A DNA stretch of 60,856 nt from Gemmatimonadaceae bacterium (GTDB lineage: Bacteria; Gemmatimonadota; Gemmatimonadetes; Gemmatimonadales; Gemmatimonadaceae). The position numbers and the translations under genes were made by a program. Below are positions 11,997 through 21,377 of the stretch, in pieces (position 1 is the first letter of the stretch; each line of letters starts with the position of its first letter). The stretch lies in NCBI GenBank assembly GCA_013697785.1, contig JACCWE010000107.1, positions 1 through 60,856 of the forward strand. The letters are read 5' to 3'. The notes under the pieces are model-generated. The model saw only the letters and a program-made list of their open reading frames with translations, searched no databases and was not told the origin of the DNA.

Positions 11997-13315
11997 TGCT
12001 CGCGACGCTGGCCGTGATGGCTTCCGATCCGGTCGTCTACCATACGTATTACGATCCGCTGGTGCCGGTCACGGCGCTGCCATGGCTGCTGTACACGATC
12101 CTGAAGATGATCATCGTGTTCACGGTGCTCATGGTCGGCGTCGCCATGCTGACGCTGGCCGAGCGCAAGATCTCCGCATGGATTCAGGATCGCATTGGGC
12201 CGAACCGCACGGGGTACGGCGGACTGCTGCAGCCGGCCGCCGACGGTCTCAAGAACATCATGAAGGAAGAGACATATCCGGACGCCGCGTATATGCCGCT
12301 CTTCATTCTCGCGCCGATGCTGTCGTTCATCCCGTCGCTCATCACCTTCGCGGTGATCCCGTTCGCGGCTCCGTTCAGCTCGCGGTGGGGGCTGGTCGAG
12401 ATGTCGGTAGCCGACGTGCCGATCGGCTTCCTCTATATTCTCGCGATCTCCTCGCTCGGCGTCTACGGCATCGTGCTCGCGGGGTGGTCGTCGAACAACA
12501 AGTACTCGCTGCTCGGTGGGCTCCGCTCGAGCGCGCAGATGATCAGCTACGAGATCTCGATGGGGATGGCGGCCGTGTCGGTGCTGCTGCTCTCGGGGAA
12601 CGTCTCGCTGCAGGCAATCGTGCATCAGCAGCAGACGATGGGATGGAACGTGTTCCCGCTGCTCATCGGCTTCTTCATCTTCTGCGTCGCCTCCTTCGCG
12701 GAAACGAACCGCCTTCCGTTCGACATGCCGGAAGCCGAGTCGGAGCTGATCGCCGGTTACCATACCGAATACAGCGCAATGAAGTTCTCGATGTTCTTCA
12801 TCGCCGAGTACTCGAACATGGTCACGGCGAGTGCGCTGATGGTGACGCTGTTCTTCGGCGGCTGGGACATTCCGGGCACGCAGTGGGACAACATTCCGCC
12901 CTGGACTCTGCTCAAGTTCCTGCTGACGCTCGGCTTCTTCTTCACCAAGCTGCTGTTCTTCCTGTTCCTCTACATGTGGATCCGCTGGACGCTGCCGCGC
13001 TTCCGCTACGATCAGCTCATGAGCCTCGGCTGGAAGTTCATGCTACCGCTCGCGCTCGCGTATATCGTGATCACGGGCGGCGCGATCCTCGTACTCGACA
13101 TGCTTCAAGTGCCCCGCAGCGTGCAGTGGTTCGGGATCTCGCCGTTCTGGGCCGTGCTCGGCGTGTTGAATCTGGTGCTGGCCGTGCTCGTCTTCGTGAT
13201 CCTCGATCGAGGACGCATCATCAGCCCCGCTTACTCGCGCCTGTCGCCGCTGCATATCGCGCGTCTGCGGGCGATGAGCGCGGCGCGTCCGTTCGCTGCA
13301 AGTCAGGGAGATTGA
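11993..13315 (+). CDS. nuoH: NADH-quinone oxidoreductase subunit H
   Basis: 440 residues with about eight to nine membrane helices. NuoH forms the membrane-side wall of the quinone site. The loop LAERKISAWIQDRIGPNRTG and the FAETNRLPFDMPEAESELI segment with its acidic residues are family hallmarks. The length exceeds the common 320-350 residues because of an N-terminal extension and about 70 extra C-terminal residues that include another hydrophobic stretch. It overlaps nuoG by 4 nt and is followed by nuoI after one base. Confidence 0.95.
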   Translation: MMLATLAVMASDPVVYHTYYDPLVPVTALPWLLYTILKMIIVFTVLMVGVAMLTLAERKISAWIQDRIGPNRTGYGGLLQPAADGLKNIMKEETYPDAAYMPLFILAPMLSFIPSLITFAVIPFAAPFSSRWGLVEMSVADVPIGFLYILAISSLGVYGIVLAGWSSNNKYSLLGGLRSSAQMISYEISMGMAAVSVLLLSGNVSLQAIVHQQQTMGWNVFPLLIGFFIFCVASFAETNRLPFDMPEAESELIAGYHTEYSAMKFSMFFIAEYSNMVTASALMVTLFFGGWDIPGTQWDNIPPWTLLKFLLTLGFFFTKLLFFLFLYMWIRWTLPRFRYDQLMSLGWKFMLPLALAYIVITGGAILVLDMLQVPRSVQWFGISPFWAVLGVLNLVLAVLVFVILDRGRIISPAYSRLSPLHIARLRAMSAARPFAASQGD

Positions 13316-13316
13316 A

Positions 13317-13814
13317 ATGACGATTCAGGTGAAGGTGCTCACGCGTCCGGTGGCTGATGCGAGTTACGTGCGCGCGATGCTGAGCGGGATGGCGCTGACC
13401 TTCAAGCACATGATGAACCCGCACAAGAAGACGGAGCAGTATCCGGATGTGAAGTGGGCGCTGTCGCCGCGGTGGCGCGGCACGCACCGGATGCTCACGG
13501 ACGAGACGGGAAAGGCGAAGTGTGTCGCGTGCGGACTCTGCCCGCAGATCTGCCCTGCGAACTGCATCAAGCTGGTGCCGGGCGAAGACGAGGAAGGGAA
13601 CCGCTATCCGCTCGTGTACGAGATCGACGAGTTCCGCTGCATCTTTTGCGGCTATTGCCAGGAAGTGTGTCCGGAGGAGGCGATCCACGTCGGGCGCCAC
13701 TACGAGAACTCGGAGTACAGCCGGCAGGGTTTCGTCTACGATCTCGAGCGGCTCACCGCGCAAACGCATCCGGTGTGCGAGATGTGGGATCCCGCCGATC
13801 CGAAAGGCGAATGA
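13317..13814 (+). CDS. nuoI: NADH-quinone oxidoreductase subunit I
   Basis: 165 residues. Two ferredoxin-type motifs, CVACGLCPQICPANC and CIFCGYCQEVCPEEA, bind clusters N6a and N6b, which carry electrons from NuoG towards NuoB. An amphipathic N-terminal helix (near residues 18-35) is expected to lie along the membrane. ATG 13317 follows the nuoH stop by one base, and the end overlaps the nuoJ start (ATGA). Confidence 0.96.
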   Translation: MTIQVKVLTRPVADASYVRAMLSGMALTFKHMMNPHKKTEQYPDVKWALSPRWRGTHRMLTDETGKAKCVACGLCPQICPANCIKLVPGEDEEGNRYPLVYEIDEFRCIFCGYCQEVCPEEAIHVGRHYENSEYSRQGFVYDLERLTAQTHPVCEMWDPADPKGE

Positions 13815-14329
13815 ACACGCTTCTTTACACCTTCCACTTCTATCTCTTCGGGCTGATCTCCATCGCTTCGGCGGTGGCGTTCGTCACGCGAAAGAGTCCG
13901 GTCGCGGCGGCGCTGTGGCTCGTGAACACGATGTTCTGCCTTTCCGCACTCTACGTGATGCTCGATGCGCAGTTCATCGGGGCGGTGCAGGTGCTCGTGT
14001 ACGCGGGTGCGATCATGGTCGTCTTTCTCTTCGTCGTCATGCTGCTGAATCTCGGCCAGGCCTCGGATGTCACCGACATGCGCGGATTGGGCGGGCGGCT
14101 GACGGCGGGGCTCGTCGGCCTCGCGATGCTGGCCGAGCTCTTCGCGCTGAGCCGGATCAAGTTTCCGCGCCTCACGGGCGCGATGGGTGATCATGCGAAC
14201 GTCGTCAATCCGATCTCCGCTCCACTCTTCCATGAATATCTGCTTCCCTTCGAGGTGACGAGCGTGGTGCTGCTCGTCGCGGTCGTCGGCGCAGTCGTTC
14301 TGGCCAAGCGAGGACCGGGCGCCTCATGA
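13811..14329 (+). CDS. nuoJ: NADH-quinone oxidoreductase subunit J
   Basis: 172 residues with five membrane helices, the NuoJ/ND6 pattern. The third helix with [19 protein letters not shown], containing the pi-bulge region, is characteristic. It belongs to the proton-translocating membrane arm. The start ATG overlaps the nuoI stop and the end overlaps nuoK; a longer open frame upstream lies inside nuoI and is not used. Confidence 0.94.
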   Translation: MNTLLYTFHFYLFGLISIASAVAFVTRKSPVAAALWLVNTMFCLSALYVMLDAQFIGAVQVLVYAGAIMVVFLFVVMLLNLGQASDVTDMRGLGGRLTAGLVGLAMLAELFALSRIKFPRLTGAMGDHANVVNPISAPLFHEYLLPFEVTSVVLLVAVVGAVVLAKRGPGAS

Positions 14330-14622
14330 TCGCCGAAGCGCTCTTCTTCTCGGCCGTGCTGTTCACGATCGGCGTCGTTGGCGTCCTGACGCGACGCAAC
14401 GCGATCATCATCTTCATGTGCGTGGAGCTCATGCTCAACGCGGTGAATCTGTCGTTCATCGCGCTGTCGCGGCTGCACGGGTCGGCGAACGGACAGGTGT
14501 TCGTGCTCTTCGTAATGACGATCGCCGCGGCGGAAGCGGCGGTGGGCCTGGCGATCATCATCTCGATCTTCCGCCACCATAAATCGGTGGACCTTCGCAA
14601 CATCAATCTGCTGAAAGGCTGA
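14326..14622 (+). CDS. nuoK: NADH-quinone oxidoreductase subunit K
   Basis: 98 residues and three membrane helices, the usual NuoK/ND4L size. The second helix has the conserved membrane glutamate in [13 protein letters not shown], and the third has another in the [10 protein letters not shown] segment; both take part in proton transfer. It overlaps nuoJ by 4 nt and shares one base with the nuoL start. Confidence 0.95.
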   Translation: MIAEALFFSAVLFTIGVVGVLTRRNAIIIFMCVELMLNAVNLSFIALSRLHGSANGQVFVLFVMTIAAAEAAVGLAIIISIFRHHKSVDLRNINLLKG

Positions 14623-16844
14623 TGCTTCAGGACCTGGCCGCCGCCGGTAGTCACCCGCTCGCGGATACGGCCGCGCGATATGTTGGCCTGCTCCCACTGT
14701 TGCCGCTCGCCGGATTTCTGGTGAACGGCGCGCTGTCGCTGATGCCGGCATACAAGGCGGGGCCGGCGGATCCGTCCACTGCGGGACATGGGCACGAGGC
14801 TTCGGCGCACGCCGGCGACGCGCGCGCCGGTGACGCGCACGCAGTGACACACGGCGACGAGCACGGCGCGGTGGGCGACGATCATCACGTGGTCGCCCGG
14901 CACAAGTATGCCGGTGTCGCGAGCGTCGTCGGTCCTCTCGTGCTCGCGCTCTCGTTCGGGCTCGCGGTCATGATCTGGCTGGCGATGGCGGGCGCGGGAG
15001 AGATGACTACGCCCTACGTCCAGACGTTCTTCGACTGGATGGTCACCGGCGACCTCAAGATCTCGTGGGCGTTCCAGCTCGACCAGCTCTCGATGATCAT
15101 GGTGCTCGTGATCACCGGAGTCGGCACCCTCATCCACATCTTCAGTATCGGCTACATGCGCGACGACCCCGGGTATCCGCGGTTCTTCGCCTATCTGAAT
15201 CTCTTCGTCGCCTTCATGCTGGTGCTCGTCCTTGGCGCGAGCTATCTCGTGCTGTTCGTGGGTTGGGAAGGCGTCGGACTGTGCTCGTATCTGCTCATTG
15301 GCTTCTGGTTCAGCGAGAAAGCGAACGCGGACGCCGGAAAGAAGGCGTTCATCGTCAATCGCATCGGCGACTTCGGCTTTCTGATCGCGATGTTCCTCCT
15401 GTTCGCGAATCTTGGGACCCTCGACTTCACGAGTGTGGCCGCGGCCGCGCCGACGCTCGGCTACAACAGCGCGCTGGTCACGACGATCTGCCTCTTTTTC
15501 TTTCTCGGTTGCGCCGGCAAGAGTGCGCAACTCCCGCTCTATGTGTGGCTGCCGGATGCCATGGCGGGTCCGACTCCCGTCTCGGCCCTGATCCACGCGG
15601 CGACGATGGTCACCGCCGGCGTCTATCTCATCGCTCGAAGCGGCGTCCTCTTCGCGATGTCGCCCACCGCGTGCATCACGGTGGCAGTGGTCGGGACGCT
15701 CACGGCGCTCTTCGCCGCGACGATCGGCCTCAAGCAGTGGGACATCAAGAAGGTGCTCGCGTATTCCACGATCTCCCAGCTCGGCTACATGTTCATGGGC
15801 GTGGGCACAGGTGCGTATGCGGCCGGCATGTTCCATCTGATCACGCACGCGTTCTTCAAGGCGCTTCTGTTCCTCGGCTCTGGCTCGGTGATCTACGCGA
15901 TGCACGCGGCGTATCACCACACAGGGAGCCACGAGGATGCGCAGGACATGCGCAACATGGGCGGCCTCAGGAAGTACATGCCGGTGACGTTCGTGCTGAT
16001 GTGGATCGCGACGCTTGCAATCGCGGGTGTGCCGCCGTTCTCGGGGTTCTTCTCGAAGGACGGTATCCTCAGTGCCGTATTCGCGCGCGCGCAGCACGGG
16101 GCTCTTTCCGAGGCGACGTGGCTCGGCATGCCTGGGAGCGCGGTGCTCTACGCTCTTTACGGATTGGGGCTCGTCACCGCCTTCCTCACCGCGATCTACA
16201 TGACGCGGATGATGCTCTACACCTTCCATGGTCCGAATCGCACCGGTGAGGCGGAGCAGGCGCACCTGCACGAGGCGCCGTGGTCCATGACGGGTCCGCT
16301 CGTGGTGCTCGGCGTGTTGAGCGCGGTAGGTGGCTGGCTCAATCTCCCCGTCGCGATTCCGCTCGGACCGATCGGCGTGCTCGAGAAGTGGCTCGAGCCG
16401 GTGGTTGGCGCGGCGACGGTGGCCGTCGGCGGAGCGGTAGGCGAAGAGGTGACGAACACCGAATATGGTCTGATCGGCGCTGCGGTCGCGATTGCGATCC
16501 TCGGCATCGTGGTCGCCGTCGTGAAGCTCAGGCCCGCGGCCCTCGTGCCGAAGCGCGATGCGACTCCGTCGCATGGCTTCGAGCAGGTGCTCGAGGACAA
16601 GTACTACGTCGACGAGGTCTACGACGATACGATCATCAAGCCGCTCGTCTCCGGCTCGCGCAACATTCTCTGGACCGGCATCGACCGCGGGATCATCGAC
16701 AGTCTGTTCGTGAACGGCTCCGCGGTACTCGCGCGCGGAGTGGGCTGGGTCGGCTCGCAACTGCAGTCCGGGGAGACAGGCGCTTACGCGTGGGCGATCG
16801 CGATCGGTGCGCTCGCGGTTCTTGGCGCTTTCACCTTCCGCTGA
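14622..16844 (+). CDS. nuoL: NADH-quinone oxidoreductase subunit L with His-rich insertion
   Basis: 740 residues, longer than the 610-650 usual for this antiporter-like subunit. The core is standard: WEGVGLCSYLLIGFW, then QLPLYVWLPDAMAGPTPVSA, with the key lysine and glutamate of the proton channel. The extra length includes a hydrophilic loop after the first helix (residues about 50-95) holding nine histidines among Asp, Gly and Ala, and a longer segment around residues 640-680 before the last helix. It is the distal subunit of the membrane arm. The frame is intact; nuoM starts 3 nt after its stop. Confidence 0.95.
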   Translation: MLQDLAAAGSHPLADTAARYVGLLPLLPLAGFLVNGALSLMPAYKAGPADPSTAGHGHEASAHAGDARAGDAHAVTHGDEHGAVGDDHHVVARHKYAGVASVVGPLVLALSFGLAVMIWLAMAGAGEMTTPYVQTFFDWMVTGDLKISWAFQLDQLSMIMVLVITGVGTLIHIFSIGYMRDDPGYPRFFAYLNLFVAFMLVLVLGASYLVLFVGWEGVGLCSYLLIGFWFSEKANADAGKKAFIVNRIGDFGFLIAMFLLFANLGTLDFTSVAAAAPTLGYNSALVTTICLFFFLGCAGKSAQLPLYVWLPDAMAGPTPVSALIHAATMVTAGVYLIARSGVLFAMSPTACITVAVVGTLTALFAATIGLKQWDIKKVLAYSTISQLGYMFMGVGTGAYAAGMFHLITHAFFKALLFLGSGSVIYAMHAAYHHTGSHEDAQDMRNMGGLRKYMPVTFVLMWIATLAIAGVPPFSGFFSKDGILSAVFARAQHGALSEATWLGMPGSAVLYALYGLGLVTAFLTAIYMTRMMLYTFHGPNRTGEAEQAHLHEAPWSMTGPLVVLGVLSAVGGWLNLPVAIPLGPIGVLEKWLEPVVGAATVAVGGAVGEEVTNTEYGLIGAAVAIAILGIVVAVVKLRPAALVPKRDATPSHGFEQVLEDKYYVDEVYDDTIIKPLVSGSRNILWTGIDRGIIDSLFVNGSAVLARGVGWVGSQLQSGETGAYAWAIAIGALAVLGAFTFR

Positions 16845-16847
16845 CCC

Positions 16848-18425
16848 ATGCAAGACTTTCTGGTTCAGATCAACTACAACGCCTGGATTCTGCCGGCGCT
16901 GCTGCTCATACCGCTGGCCGGCGCACTCGTTCTGCTCGTGACCGGCTCGCTCTCGAGCGACGACGGCACGCTCGAAGGCGCGCCCTCCGCGCGCATGGTC
17001 GCGCTTCTCGTCTTCGTGCTCGAGTTCGTCGTCTCGATGGGACTCTGGTGGTCGTACGATCCCGCCGGCTCGCGCTGGCAGGCGACCTACGATCACTGGT
17101 GGATCATTCCGTGGAACGCGCGTCTGTCGCTTGGCATCGACGGCATCTCGCTCATGATGGTGCTCCTCACCACCGTGATCATGCCGCTCGCCGTCCTCGG
17201 GAGCTGGACGTCGATTCGCTCGAAGGTGCGCAGCTACTACGCGCTGCTGATGGTGCTCACCACCGGGATGCTCGGCGTCTTCGTCTCGCGCGACATGCTC
17301 CTCTTCTACGTGATGTGGGAGATCATGCTCGTGCCGATGTACTTCATCATCGGTATCTGGGGCGGGGAGCGACGGATCTATGCGAGCCTCAAGTTCTTCG
17401 TCTACACGATGGCCGGATCGCTGCTGATGCTTGTCGGCATTCTGTATCTCTGGAATGCCTCGTCCGTTGGCGGAAGCCCCGCGACATTCGACTATGACCA
17501 GCTGCTCACCATCGCGCACACGCACAAGGCCGCGCTCTGGCTCTTCGGCGCCTTCTTCCTGGCGTTCGCGGTGAAGGTGCCGATGTTCCCGTTCCACACG
17601 TGGCTTCCCGATGCGCACGTCGAGGCGCCGACCGCCGGCTCCGTGATCCTGGCGGCGATCATGCTCAAGATGGGGACCTACGGCTTCCTTCGTTTTGCGA
17701 TGCCTCTCTTCCCATCGGCTGCGATGACGCCATGGGTGCGGACGACCATTCTGACGCTCGCAGTCATCGGCATCATTTACGGCGCGCTCGTCGCCATGGT
17801 GCAGCCTGATTTCAAGAAGCTCGTCGCCTACTCCTCGGTGAGCCATCTCGGCTTCGTCATGCTCGGCATCTTCGCGCTCACGCTGCAGAGTGTGCAGGGC
17901 GCACTCATGGTCATGATCAGCCACGGCATCTCGACCGGCGCGCTGTTCCTGCTCATCGGCATGATCTACGAGCGACGACACACCCGCCTCATCGAAGCAT
18001 ACGGTGGGATCGCTCGCGTCGTTCCGCTCTTCTCGACGCTCCTCGTCATCGTTTCGCTCAGCAGCATAGGACTTCCATCGACCAACGGTTTCGTCGGCGA
18101 GTTTCTCGTGCTGATCGGCTCGTTCCGCACGCATCCGTTCTTCGCTTTCTTCGCCACCACCGGCGTCATCTTCGCTGCGGCGTATCTACTCTGGGCGATT
18201 CAGCGCATTCTCTTCAATGCGCTCGACAAGCCGGAGAACGAGCACATCACCGATCTCAATGCGCGTGAGCTCACCATGATGGGCGTTCTCGTCGCCGCGA
18301 TCTTCTGGATTGGGATTTATCCTCAGCCGATCCTGAGGCGCATGGAGCCGTCCGCGGCGCTCTTCGTACGCACCGTGACCACCGGCCAGGCGAACGTTCG
18401 CACTGCTGCGCGGGGTGATCGCTGA
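16848..18425 (+). CDS. nuoM: NADH-quinone oxidoreductase subunit M
   Basis: 525 residues with about 14 membrane helices, an antiporter-like subunit of the complex I proton pump. MWEIMLVPMYFIIGIWGG carries the conserved glutamate, and VPMFPFHTWLPDAHVEAPT is the central signature. Length and composition are normal for the family. It shares one base with the nuoN start. Confidence 0.96.
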   Translation: MQDFLVQINYNAWILPALLLIPLAGALVLLVTGSLSSDDGTLEGAPSARMVALLVFVLEFVVSMGLWWSYDPAGSRWQATYDHWWIIPWNARLSLGIDGISLMMVLLTTVIMPLAVLGSWTSIRSKVRSYYALLMVLTTGMLGVFVSRDMLLFYVMWEIMLVPMYFIIGIWGGERRIYASLKFFVYTMAGSLLMLVGILYLWNASSVGGSPATFDYDQLLTIAHTHKAALWLFGAFFLAFAVKVPMFPFHTWLPDAHVEAPTAGSVILAAIMLKMGTYGFLRFAMPLFPSAAMTPWVRTTILTLAVIGIIYGALVAMVQPDFKKLVAYSSVSHLGFVMLGIFALTLQSVQGALMVMISHGISTGALFLLIGMIYERRHTRLIEAYGGIARVVPLFSTLLVIVSLSSIGLPSTNGFVGEFLVLIGSFRTHPFFAFFATTGVIFAAAYLLWAIQRILFNALDKPENEHITDLNARELTMMGVLVAAIFWIGIYPQPILRRMEPSAALFVRTVTTGQANVRTAARGDR

Positions 18426-19948
18426 TGTACTTCGATCTTCTCATTCCGTCGCAGCTCGCCGGCGCACTGATTCCCGATCTGATTCTGATAATCGGAGCGA
18501 TGCTCCTGCTGCTGGTCGCCGTGTGGGGTCCGGAGACGATGGCCCGCGCGCGACTCACCGGAATGCTGGCGATCGGCGTTTGCTTCGCTACCTTCGCCGC
18601 CGTCGTCTGGCTCTGGCATGGGCAGGCAACGGCGAGCGCCGGCATCATCGCCGTCGACGCCTTCCGCTGGGCAACGGACTGTATCATCCTGGCAGCGACG
18701 ATCATCGCCACGACGCTCATGATCGACTACAGCGAGCGCGAGCAGCTCGTCTCCGCCGAATCGTACGTGCTCCTGCTGCTCGCCGCGGGCGGCATGATGC
18801 TGCTCGCAGCGTCTCGCGATCTCATCGTCGTCTTCCTCGGCATCGAGCTGATGTCGATCGCGAGCTACGTACTCTCCGGGCTCGATCGGCGCAGCAGCCG
18901 AGGCGCAGAGGCGGCACTCAAGTACTTCCTGCTCGGCGCATTCTCGACGGGCTTCCTGCTCTACGGCATCGCGCTCGTCTACGGCGCCACCGGCTCGACG
19001 GACATCGAAACGATCGGCTCCGTGGTCACGGGCGCCAACTTCAACAATCCGCTGCTGCTCGCCGGCATCGGAATGTTGATCGTCGGATTCTGCTTCAAGA
19101 TCGCGGCGGTCCCATTCCACATGTGGGCTCCCGACGTCTACGACGGCGCGGCAACTCCGATCACCGCGTTCATGGCCGCTGCGGTGAAGGCCGCGGCCTT
19201 TGCCGCGTTTCTACGCGTCTGGATCGAGGCGTTTCCCGGCGCGACGGCCGCCTGGATGCACCCGCTGCAGTGGCTCGCCGCCCTCACGATGGTCGGCGGT
19301 AACGTGATCGCGCTTCAGCAGAAGAGCATGAAGCGCATGCTCGCGTATTCGAGCATCGCGCACGCCGGCTATCTCCTCGTGACCGTCGTCGTCGCCAACG
19401 CGCTCGGCGCCTCCGCGTTCCTCTTCTATCTCGTCGCCTACACGCTGGCGACGATGGGCGCCTTCGCCGTGGTCATCGCGCTTGGCGAGCCGGGTGAGCG
19501 GAACCAGCAGATTGCCGACTATGCGGGACTCTGGAACGTCGAACCGTGGCTCGCTGCGGCGATGGCGGTATTCATGATGGCGCTCCTCGGCTTTCCGATC
19601 GCGGGCGGTATGGGCTTCTTCGCCAAATTCTACGTGATCGATGCCGCCCTGCATGCGCCGCATCCGCAAACGGCACTCGCCGTCATCCTCGTGATCGCGA
19701 GCGTGATCTCCGCCGGCTACTACCTCGGCGTCGTTCTCGTCATGTTCATGAAGCCGCGCCCTGCCGACGCACTCGTCGTTCGTCCGGTGCCGACGGGAAC
19801 GTTCCTCGTGATCTATCTCTCCGCTTTCACGCTTCTGCTGTTCGGCATCCTTCCGAACGGATTCGCTGCACTCGCGCGCGAGAGCGTGCCAATCGGTATG
19901 GTAAGTTCACCGGCGAGAGCACCGGTGGCAGCCGCGGCCAGTCGATGA
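18425..19948 (+). CDS. nuoN: NADH-quinone oxidoreductase subunit N
   Basis: 507 residues, the third antiporter-like subunit. FLGIELMSIASYVLSG and VPFHMWAPDVYDGAATPITA are typical, as is the KRMLAYSSIAHAGY segment. It is the last of the fourteen nuo genes, which appear here in canonical order A-N without insertion. A GC-rich hairpin follows its stop. Confidence 0.96.
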   Translation: MYFDLLIPSQLAGALIPDLILIIGAMLLLLVAVWGPETMARARLTGMLAIGVCFATFAAVVWLWHGQATASAGIIAVDAFRWATDCIILAATIIATTLMIDYSEREQLVSAESYVLLLLAAGGMMLLAASRDLIVVFLGIELMSIASYVLSGLDRRSSRGAEAALKYFLLGAFSTGFLLYGIALVYGATGSTDIETIGSVVTGANFNNPLLLAGIGMLIVGFCFKIAAVPFHMWAPDVYDGAATPITAFMAAAVKAAAFAAFLRVWIEAFPGATAAWMHPLQWLAALTMVGGNVIALQQKSMKRMLAYSSIAHAGYLLVTVVVANALGASAFLFYLVAYTLATMGAFAVVIALGEPGERNQQIADYAGLWNVEPWLAAAMAVFMMALLGFPIAGGMGFFAKFYVIDAALHAPHPQTALAVILVIASVISAGYYLGVVLVMFMKPRPADALVVRPVPTGTFLVIYLSAFTLLLFGILPNGFAALARESVPIGMVSSPARAPVAAAASR

Positions 19949-19953
19949 CCACC

Positions 19954-19975
19954 CGAGGCCGCCCATGCGGCCTCG
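19954..19975 (+). terminator. GC-rich hairpin after nuoN, without U tract
   Basis: A perfect 9-bp stem (19954-19962 with 19967-19975) and a 4-nt loop begin 5 nt after the nuoN stop. No T run follows, so it is either a weak terminator or an attenuator or mRNA 3'-end stabiliser that partly separates nuo from the next gene. Confidence 0.4.
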
Positions 19976-19994
19976 CATCGTATCGAGGAACGAG

Positions 19995-21362
19995 ATGACG
20001 CTCAGCAGGGAAATCTTCCGGCAGTATGACGTGCGCGGCATCGTCGGCCGCGATCTCACCGCGGATACGGCGTACGTGCTCGGGTGCGCGTACGCCGCGT
20101 ATTTGAAGGGGAGAAACGTGACGGGCTCGGTGGCAGTCGGCCGCGACAACCGGCCGAGTGGCGGCGAGCTCCGTGATGCACTCGTGCGCGGACTCACCGA
20201 GTGCGGACTGAACGTCGTCGACGTTGGACAGGTCCCGACGCCGCTGCTCTACTGGGCGCTCAATCACGTCGACGTCGCCGGCGGCATCCAGGTGACGGGC
20301 TCGCACAATCCGCCCGAGTACAATGGATTCAAGCTTTCGCTCGGCACCGAGTCGATTCACGGCGGAGAGATCCAGTCGCTCTACGCACTCGCGGTCGCAG
20401 GCGTGTTTCCCTCGGGGAAGGGCACGGTGCGCACACAGTCGATCATCGACAGCTACGTCGAGGATATCGTCGCCCGTACGGGGAAGCTCGACCGTCGTCT
20501 CAAGGTCGTCGTCGACTGCGGCAATGGCGTGGGCGCGCTGGTCGCGCCTCAGCTGTTCGATGCGCTCGACGTCGAGTGGACGGGACTGTTCTGCGAGAGC
20601 GACGGCACGTTCCCGAATCATCACCCGGATCCGACGGTCGTCGAAAATCTCCAGGACCTGATCAAGGCGGTTCGCGACACAGGCGCCGACCTGGGCGTCG
20701 GCTTCGATGGCGATGCCGATCGCATTGGCGTCGTCGATGCCGATGGAAACATCGTGTGGGGCGACCACGTCCTCATTCTGTATGCGCGCGATGTGCTCGA
20801 GCGCACGGGCCCGGGGCAGCCGATCGTCTTCGACGTGAAGTGCTCGCAGGCGCTCCCCGATGAGATCCGGAAGGCGAAAGGCGTCCCCGTGATGTGGAAG
20901 ACCGGACACTCGCTGATGAAGGACAAGATGCACGAGCTCCACGCCCCAGTCGGCGGCGAGATGTCGGGGCACATGTTCTTCACCGAAGGCTTCTACGGCC
21001 ACGACGATGCGCTCTACGGCGCCGCTCGACTCATTCGCATCGTCGCGGCGTCCGGCAAGTCGCTTTCCGGAATGCTCTCCAACGTTCCGAAGTTCGTGTC
21101 GACGCCGGAGCTGCGCGTCGACGTCGAGGAGGCGCGCAAGTTCGGGATCGTCGAACATGCGATCGCCCATTTCAGAGAGACGCACGAGGTCATCGATGTC
21201 GATGGCGCGCGCGTGCTGTTCGGCGATGGATGGGGGCTGATCCGGGCGTCGAATACGCAGCCCGTGCTCGTGACGCGTTACGAGGCGCGCACGGATGCGC
21301 GGCTCGCCGAGATCCGCGGCGAGATGGAGCAGTGGCTGCGCTCGCAGGGCGTTTCGCCTTGA
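19995..21362 (+). CDS. Phosphomannomutase / phosphoglucomutase
   Basis: 455 residues of the alpha-D-phosphohexomutase superfamily, which interconverts hexose 1- and 6-phosphates for polysaccharide synthesis. All four active-site loops are present: the phosphoserine loop TGSHNPPEYNG (S103), the magnesium loop GFDGDADRIG (D238, D240, D242), the sugar-specificity loop GEMSGH, and the phosphate-binding RASNTQPVLVTRYEA. I start at ATG 19995, preceded by GAGGAACGAG; an in-frame start 10 codons earlier lies in the hairpin. The GEMSGH loop and the length suit the bifunctional PMM/PGM group (AlgC/ManB-like) better than phosphoglucosamine mutase. Confidence 0.9.
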   Translation: MTLSREIFRQYDVRGIVGRDLTADTAYVLGCAYAAYLKGRNVTGSVAVGRDNRPSGGELRDALVRGLTECGLNVVDVGQVPTPLLYWALNHVDVAGGIQVTGSHNPPEYNGFKLSLGTESIHGGEIQSLYALAVAGVFPSGKGTVRTQSIIDSYVEDIVARTGKLDRRLKVVVDCGNGVGALVAPQLFDALDVEWTGLFCESDGTFPNHHPDPTVVENLQDLIKAVRDTGADLGVGFDGDADRIGVVDADGNIVWGDHVLILYARDVLERTGPGQPIVFDVKCSQALPDEIRKAKGVPVMWKTGHSLMKDKMHELHAPVGGEMSGHMFFTEGFYGHDDALYGAARLIRIVAASGKSLSGMLSNVPKFVSTPELRVDVEEARKFGIVEHAIAHFRETHEVIDVDGARVLFGDGWGLIRASNTQPVLVTRYEARTDARLAEIRGEMEQWLRSQGVSP

Positions 21363-21377
21363 TGTCCTCGCGCTAGC

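Noticed and set aside
14205-18134. A minus-strand open frame of about 1300 codons opposite nuoK, nuoL and nuoM
   Set aside because: Its translation is dominated by Arg, His, Glu and Asp without domains, the usual mirror of GC-rich coding sequence, while the opposite strand encodes unmistakable complex I subunits.
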